A stretch of 18,769 nt of DNA. Origin: JAZKFR01 sp040386295 (GTDB taxonomy: Bacteria > Pseudomonadota > Gammaproteobacteria > Burkholderiales > Rhodocyclaceae). The first letter of the stretch is position 1, and every line of letters starts with the position of its first letter. The notes beneath the pieces were generated by a model. The model saw only the letters and a list, made by a program, of their open reading frames with translations, was not told where the DNA came from and ran no database searches. Shown piece after piece: positions 15,065 to 18,769 of this stretch. The stretch spans positions 1 through 18,769 of the forward strand of contig JAZKFR010000130.1 of NCBI GenBank assembly GCA_040386295.1, read 5' to 3'. The translations under genes and the position numbers were made by a program.

Positions 15065-15904
15065 ATGACAGCAATTCCTACCCAAGTAAGCGTTGCCACG
15101 AGTTCAGCCGGAGGCACCAATGTTACAGGCGAAGTCCTGAATCTTTCAGTCACCATCAGTGTAGATGCCAATGCCAATGGAAGCTTTCAGACCGACGAAC
15201 AGCAGACTTTCCGACTCCTTGAGCTGAGCGAAGCAGACCTAAGTTCGCTCAACCTATTGGTAGCCGCAGCGAAATCAGGCGTGGCAGGCACTCAGGTGCA
15301 CGTCTCCCGCAAGCTTGCGGATTTTTTGGCGGAGCACCAACAGCTAATTCCTAATATAAGCTTCACGTCAAACGATACGTCATCAATAAATGATACGTCA
15401 TCAACAAATGGCGCCACATTCACAGTCAACGGCGCGCCTACCACTGATAATGCTGTGCAAGTGTTGAATACCTTGCGGGCAGTAGCTGTTGTCGGTATTG
15501 AGACGATTCAGAGCGTTAAGTTTTCGGGCCTACAAGATCAGTTTCTGACCATCGATTTGGAAAGTTTGATTTATATAGTTTTGCTAGCGCGTAACGACAA
15601 ACTGACCGATCAGCTTAAAGGTAAGTTAGCTGAACTGCAGAAAAATAACCAACAAATGGACATCCTTAACGCCCGGTTAAAGCAACTGCGTCTTGCCGCA
15701 TCTACTCCTCCTACATCGGCTCAAGATGCTGAAATTAAGAGTGTTGAAAGTGATGTTCAGAGTCTTGTTAATGTTTCTCAGCGGCAAATTATAGAAATAA
15801 ACCAAGCCACTAATAAACAGGGCGAAGCCGGAAGTTTATTAACTAACCTCGTCAAAGCCCTTGATGAAGCAATATCAAACGCAGTTAGAAACTCAGCAGG
15901 TTAG
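15065..15904 (+). CDS. Putative type III secretion filament/tip-like protein with EF-hand-like loop
   Basis: A 279-residue protein with no firm family match. The C-terminal region (about 163-276) is helical: a helix L-E-S-L-I-Y-I-V-L-L-A-R-N-D-K-L, a coiled-coil stretch 180-210, then L-V-N-V-S-Q-R-Q-I-I-E-I-N-Q and an amphipathic last helix. This layout resembles EspA/SseB/Bsp22 filament-tip proteins (inference from pattern). The region is clearly related to the next gene. The N-terminal part is different, beta-rich, and contains D-A-N-A-N-G-S-F-Q-T-D-E at 34-45, a textbook 12-residue EF-hand loop. A Ser/Thr/Asn linker (about 101-128) contains a duplicated N-D-T-S-S unit. There is no signal peptide, as expected for type III export. 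AGAAGGAAG precedes the ATG. First gene of the operon. Confidence 0.6.
   Translation: MTAIPTQVSVATSSAGGTNVTGEVLNLSVTISVDANANGSFQTDEQQTFRLLELSEADLSSLNLLVAAAKSGVAGTQVHVSRKLADFLAEHQQLIPNISFTSNDTSSINDTSSTNGATFTVNGAPTTDNAVQVLNTLRAVAVVGIETIQSVKFSGLQDQFLTIDLESLIYIVLLARNDKLTDQLKGKLAELQKNNQQMDILNARLKQLRLAASTPPTSAQDAEIKSVESDVQSLVNVSQRQIIEINQATNKQGEAGSLLTNLVKALDEAISNAVRNSAG
15371..15406 (+). repeat. 18-base tandem duplication in the linker
   Basis: Two adjacent 18-base units differing at two positions, sharing GATACGTCATCAA (15374-15386 and 15392-15404). They encode N-D-T-S-S-I and N-D-T-S-S-T in the linker of the first secretion-operon protein, and look like a recent slippage event. Confidence 0.85.
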
Positions 15905-15912
15905 ACAAGCCA

Positions 15913-15965
15913 GGAGGCAGCCAAGGAAATCACCTACTGCATTACCCTTGGTTGCTCCCGTTTTT
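15913..15965 (+). terminator. Terminator-like hairpin inside the secretion operon
   Basis: GGAGGCAGCCAAGG (15913-15926) pairs with CCTTGGTTGCTCCC (15946-15959) with one mismatch and two G-U pairs, followed by TTTTT at 15961-15965. The loop is 19 bases. It starts eight bases after the stop of the first gene and is 72 bases before the next start, so it may end or attenuate transcription and make the first product more abundant than the rest. Confidence 0.65.
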
Positions 15966-16036
15966 ATGATCACTTTGACCAGCGCAAACGCTTGTTTTAC
16001 CCACAGGCCGTCGTGGTTTTTATGTTGAGAGAATAT

Positions 16037-16480
16037 ATGAATACAAATCAAATCATGTTTTATGGACAGCCGCCTACGGGCAGCGTCGATATCTCTGGCC
16101 AGTCCCCTTACGGTTCTGTGACGCAGATTGCGCTGACCAGTCTATTAGACAGGCATCAAGGTTTGGAGGAGCTGCTCCGTGCTCGTCTCTCCAGCCTGTC
16201 AATTGACAATGCCAAGGTGGCTGATCTAGGTGCGCAGATTGAGGCCTTAACGCAGCAAAATGTTGGCCTAGACCCCAATTCTGCCGAGTTTCGTGCGAAT
16301 AGCGCGCAAATCGATACTTTGAAAGCGCAGCAACAGACCCTCGTCAACGTGAGTGCGACGCGTGTCATTGAAATAAATCAATTGACTGCGAAATTTAATC
16401 AAAATGACGAATTACTCAGTAATTTATTAAAGCAGGCTAATAGTTTGAATGAGAGCATTTTGAGCAATATGCGCTCTTGA
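16037..16480 (+). CDS. Second filament/tip-like coiled-coil protein, paralogue of the preceding gene
   Basis: A 147-residue helical protein. It aligns along residues about 30-147 with the C-terminal half of the upstream gene. Shared positions include L-L-x-R near 36-39, coiled-coil leucines 53-71, T/S-L-V-N-V-S-x-x-R-x-I-E-I-N-Q-x-T at 101-117 and L-L-x-N-L-x-K near 126-132, ending in S-N-x-R. The first 28 residues are polar and probably the export signal. The ATG at 16037 is chosen because GAGAGAA lies just upstream. Earlier TTG and ATG codons (15992, 16022) lack a ribosome site and would add a hydrophobic tail. I propose an EspA/SseB/Bsp22-like role in a needle-tip filament. It precedes a translocator chaperone, the position such genes occupy in several systems. 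Confidence 0.6.
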   Translation: MNTNQIMFYGQPPTGSVDISGQSPYGSVTQIALTSLLDRHQGLEELLRARLSSLSIDNAKVADLGAQIEALTQQNVGLDPNSAEFRANSAQIDTLKAQQQTLVNVSATRVIEINQLTAKFNQNDELLSNLLKQANSLNESILSNMRS

Positions 16481-16505
16481 GCCCAATGCTTTAGGAGAAG
16501 CCGCC

Positions 16506-17078
16506 ATGCAGACAGAAAAAGCAAAAACAGCAAAAACAGCAGAAAAAGCAGAAGCAGAGCATCTGTTAAGCGATGAGCAGATCATTGATGAAGCTCAAAA
16601 ATTGCTTGGCGACAATCCCTTAGTAGGTGAGTTTCTGCGTTTGCCAAGCACGATTACTGAGCAACAAGAAAAACAAATTTATGCTGTCGGCCATGCCTTT
16701 TATAGCCAAGGAAAGTATTTTGAAGCGGCCAAGGCATTTAACTTTTTACTACGGCAAAATTTTACAGAAGCAAAATACTACAAAGCGTTTGCTTCCTGCA
16801 TGTTTGTACTCGGCCAGCACAAAGCAGCGTTAAGCGCTTATACCTACGGATGGGCGCTTGATTGTGAGGATCCCGTCCCTTTGTTCTATATGGGGCAGTG
16901 CTGTGCAGCGCTAAAGAAAAATAAAGAAGCGCGATATTTTTTGCGTGAGTTCGTTAAAGAGAGTAAGGATTTTCAGCAACATGCTGTTTTAAAAAGTCGC
17001 GCTAAAAATTTGCTGGATTTGATTTCGCGCAAATCCGAATCAGCAAAAGTGCATATAGGCGCAGTCAAAACAAACTAG
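16506..17078 (+). CDS. sctG: Class II type III secretion chaperone (SycD/LcrH/SicA type)
   Basis: A 190-residue cytoplasmic chaperone for the hydrophobic translocators. Three tetratricopeptide repeats are visible at about 57-86 (Y-A-V-G-H-A-F-Y-S-Q-G-K-Y-F-E-A-A-K-A-F), 89-120 and 123-152 (L-F-Y-M-G-Q-C-C-A-A-L-K-K-N-K-E-A), the standard SycD arrangement. The 20-residue N-terminal extension is Lys/Ala/Glu repeat-like (K-A-K-T-A-K-T-A-E-K-A-E-A-E), and the C-terminal tail after 170 is polar. The length is slightly above the usual 150-170 because of these tails. AGGAG lies upstream of the ATG. It sits 13 bases before the SctE translocator gene, its expected client. Unified Sct naming is used here by inference. 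Confidence 0.9.
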   Translation: MQTEKAKTAKTAEKAEAEHLLSDEQIIDEAQKLLGDNPLVGEFLRLPSTITEQQEKQIYAVGHAFYSQGKYFEAAKAFNFLLRQNFTEAKYYKAFASCMFVLGQHKAALSAYTYGWALDCEDPVPLFYMGQCCAALKKNKEARYFLREFVKESKDFQQHAVLKSRAKNLLDLISRKSESAKVHIGAVKTN

Positions 17079-17091
17079 AAGGAGCGTAATT

Positions 17092-18462
17092 ATGGTTAAC
17101 GACGTGACAGGTTCTGCTTTAGGAGCGACGCCAAATCCTACGCAGATAGAGGGTAATCAGATAAACAACGAACTCCCGCCCATTGGCGGCGGTAATTTGG
17201 GGGATGACGATTACTTTGACTCTCTCTTGAAGCAAGCTCTAGGTGCTCAATCTGACGGAACTTTGGTAGGCAGTTCCGCAGGCGCACCTTACATTGCCGC
17301 GCCAGAGAGCGATGTTGATGCGGTGATCATGGATATATTCCAAACCTTTGGTGCGCAACTAGATGGCGCTGCCGCCGCGAATATCGGTGCGGCTGATTTC
17401 GCTGATAGTCAGCGCCAGTCTATGAATAAAGTCGCGCAAGATAATTTGCAGAAATCTACGCACGTAGCTAAGAAAAAAAGACATTGCCAAAAAATCCAAA
17501 AAGCCTTTTCGGTTATTGCCGCTGTGCTTGCTGTTGGTGTTGCGGTAATCGCCACAATTGCCTCATTTGGCGCAGCGGCACCTCTGACAGCGCTTGCCGT
17601 GGTGGGTTTAACTATTGCTGTGGTTGATATGGCTGCGGTGATTGCGCAGAACTGTGGTGGTAAAACTGATTTTAGTTTCGCTGCGGGCTTGTCCAAAATG
17701 TTTAAAGCGTTTGGTGCCAGTGATGACGTGGCAATGGGTTTAGGTTTGGGTCTTAGTATCGTCATACAGTTGGCCACTACCGTCCCGGCCGCTGCGGCAA
17801 AAATTGCCTCAATGGCTGCAAAGGTGGGCACTGTGGCAAACGCCGGAAACATGGCTAAAGCGGCTTTGAATAGTGCGATAGAAACGTTATCAGGGGTGCG
17901 TACTGCCATGGCTAACGCAGTGCGTGACATGGGCGTCGCTTGGGGACATGCAGCACAGACGAATGCGGCTATCAAAGCGCTTGATGATTGTTTGGATGTG
18001 CTCAAAGAGGCGGCCTCGGTCGGTACAGCGTACGCAAAAGAGGGCGCTGAGATCGGTGCTGATGCGCTGATGGCTGCCGCACAAACAGCAAAGAATTCAC
18101 TGGATGACCTAATGCAGAGACTTGCGCAAATGCTCCCAGGGGCTAGTGATGCAGACAAAATGAAACACCTTGCTGCGTTGACGCGGACTGCTGTCGTGAC
18201 ACTTACAGGTATCGCTGCGGTTGGCACAGGGGCTAGCGGCATTAAAGGTGCTGGCTATCAATATCTAGAAGAGCTTTACAAAGCAAACTCGCAGAGAACG
18301 ATGGCTAATGCGCAGAAAATCCAAATGGAAATAGAAGATTTGCTAGCCAGTATCACTAAGCTCTTTGAGGCTTCTGGTGATGCCAGTAAGGGGATGGTCG
18401 ATCTAGTTAATGCGCGTCGTGAAGCAAATCAATATGTTATTTCTGTACCCGCTGCTGCTTGA
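17092..18462 (+). CDS. sctE: Type III secretion large translocator (SctE; YopB/IpaB/SseC type)
   Basis: A 456-residue pore-forming translocator that inserts in the host membrane. The N-terminal part is polar and probably binds the chaperone. A lysine-rich K-K-K-R segment (127-130) precedes a long hydrophobic hairpin at about 139-186, split by a turn around 160-163, followed by a small Gly/Ala-rich second hydrophobic stretch at 212-243 and another at 362-385. The C-terminal half is helical with heptad-like spacing (387-445) and ends in A-A-A. This two-hairpin organisation plus the upstream SycD chaperone is the signature of SctE proteins. AGAAGGAG precedes the ATG. The second translocator (SctB) is expected downstream but not in the window. 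Confidence 0.88.
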   Translation: MVNDVTGSALGATPNPTQIEGNQINNELPPIGGGNLGDDDYFDSLLKQALGAQSDGTLVGSSAGAPYIAAPESDVDAVIMDIFQTFGAQLDGAAAANIGAADFADSQRQSMNKVAQDNLQKSTHVAKKKRHCQKIQKAFSVIAAVLAVGVAVIATIASFGAAAPLTALAVVGLTIAVVDMAAVIAQNCGGKTDFSFAAGLSKMFKAFGASDDVAMGLGLGLSIVIQLATTVPAAAAKIASMAAKVGTVANAGNMAKAALNSAIETLSGVRTAMANAVRDMGVAWGHAAQTNAAIKALDDCLDVLKEAASVGTAYAKEGAEIGADALMAAAQTAKNSLDDLMQRLAQMLPGASDADKMKHLAALTRTAVVTLTGIAAVGTGASGIKGAGYQYLEELYKANSQRTMANAQKIQMEIEDLLASITKLFEASGDASKGMVDLVNARREANQYVISVPAAA

Positions 18463-18513
18463 ATTTTTTGGCTCAAGCATGCGCTACTCATAAAACATTA
18501 TGGAGCATGAATT

Positions 18514-18741
18514 ATGTCTCAAATTTCTTTTGCCTCACCCGTGACGGGGGCTTCTGCGTCGCCCGACGCAGGTAGTAATGCCGCTGTTGAGAGGCCGCCT
18601 TCGGTAGAAATCGACCCTACGAGCGGTGATCAGGCTACACCTGAGCAGCCTGCTGATACTTTTTCTGCTGGAAACGCCGACGATGCGATTCCACCTCCGC
18701 TTGTTACGCCTACCGCTAGCTCAGTTGCAGATGCCCATTAA
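18514..18741 (+). CDS. Small Pro/Ser/Ala-rich protein behind the translocator
   Basis: A 75-residue open frame with a ribosome site (GGAG, eight to nine bases before the ATG), 51 bases after sctE. The composition is low in hydrophobic residues and rich in Ser, Ala, Pro, Thr, Asp and Glu, so it is likely disordered. No family match is recognised. It could be a small secreted protein, an exported N-terminal segment of a broken second translocator gene, or an early effector. It ends with TAA well before the window edge. The start and the ribosome site support it as a real gene. Confidence 0.55.
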   Translation: MSQISFASPVTGASASPDAGSNAAVERPPSVEIDPTSGDQATPEQPADTFSAGNADDAIPPPLVTPTASSVADAH

Positions 18742-18769
18742 CAAAACGAAAAGTTGAATTTAACGAATA

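Noticed and set aside
17409..18242. A 277-codon open frame on the minus strand, opposite the translocator gene
   Set aside because: Ala/Ser/Thr-rich antisense shadow of an alanine-rich coding sequence; no ribosome site or family features, and the plus strand has a recognised SctE.
1..18769. CRISPR arrays, rRNA and insertion sequences
   Set aside because: No regularly spaced repeats, transposase-like frames or ribosomal RNA sequence were seen.

Overview
The window looks like a chromosomal segment of a betaproteobacterium, most likely in the order Burkholderiales. The signs are the accA-tilS gene pair, the order cysI-DUF934-cysH-cysD-cysN with a divergent cysB, and an LplT transporter and AccA whose starts match my memory of Burkholderiales proteins. 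The genus cannot be fixed from the sequence alone.

Left edge (1-1949): a GC-rich block that looks like the end of a genomic or defence island. It holds the 3' end of an AbiEi-type antitoxin, a complete AbiEii-type nucleotidyltransferase toxin, and an abortive-infection-like gene. The C-terminus of that last gene has been replaced by the tail of an AlpA-family excisionase/regulator. A roughly 280-base stretch without a convincing gene separates this block from the housekeeping core.

Core (2230-14582): exodeoxyribonuclease III, then on the minus strand a lysophospholipid transporter (lplT), then a sulfate-to-sulfide assimilation operon. The operon runs cysI, a DUF934 gene, cysH, cysD and cysN on the minus strand, with the LysR-type regulator cysB divergent from it. 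CysDN makes APS, and the iron-sulfur type CysH reduces APS directly, so no APS kinase is needed. CysI reduces sulfite to sulfide. No cysC, cysJ or siroheme gene is in the window. Convergent with cysB lie tilS and accA. The accA product lacks 12 conserved residues just before its glycine-rich oxyanion-hole segment. A small periplasmic cytochrome c follows, with a strong hairpin terminator downstream.

Right part (14583-18769): the sequence becomes visibly more AT-rich and holds the start of a type III secretion translocon operon on the plus strand. The order is two related coiled-coil proteins that resemble EspA/Bsp22/SseB filament-tip proteins, a class II TPR chaperone (SycD/LcrH/SicA type), a large two-hairpin translocator (SctE; YopB/IpaB/SseC type), and a small disordered Pro/Ser/Ala-rich protein. 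The first filament-like protein carries a canonical EF-hand-like calcium loop and a short tandem duplication in its linker. A terminator-like hairpin lies between the two paralogues. The cluster continues past the window edge. This translocon, with its paralogous filament-like pair, is the most interesting part of the window.
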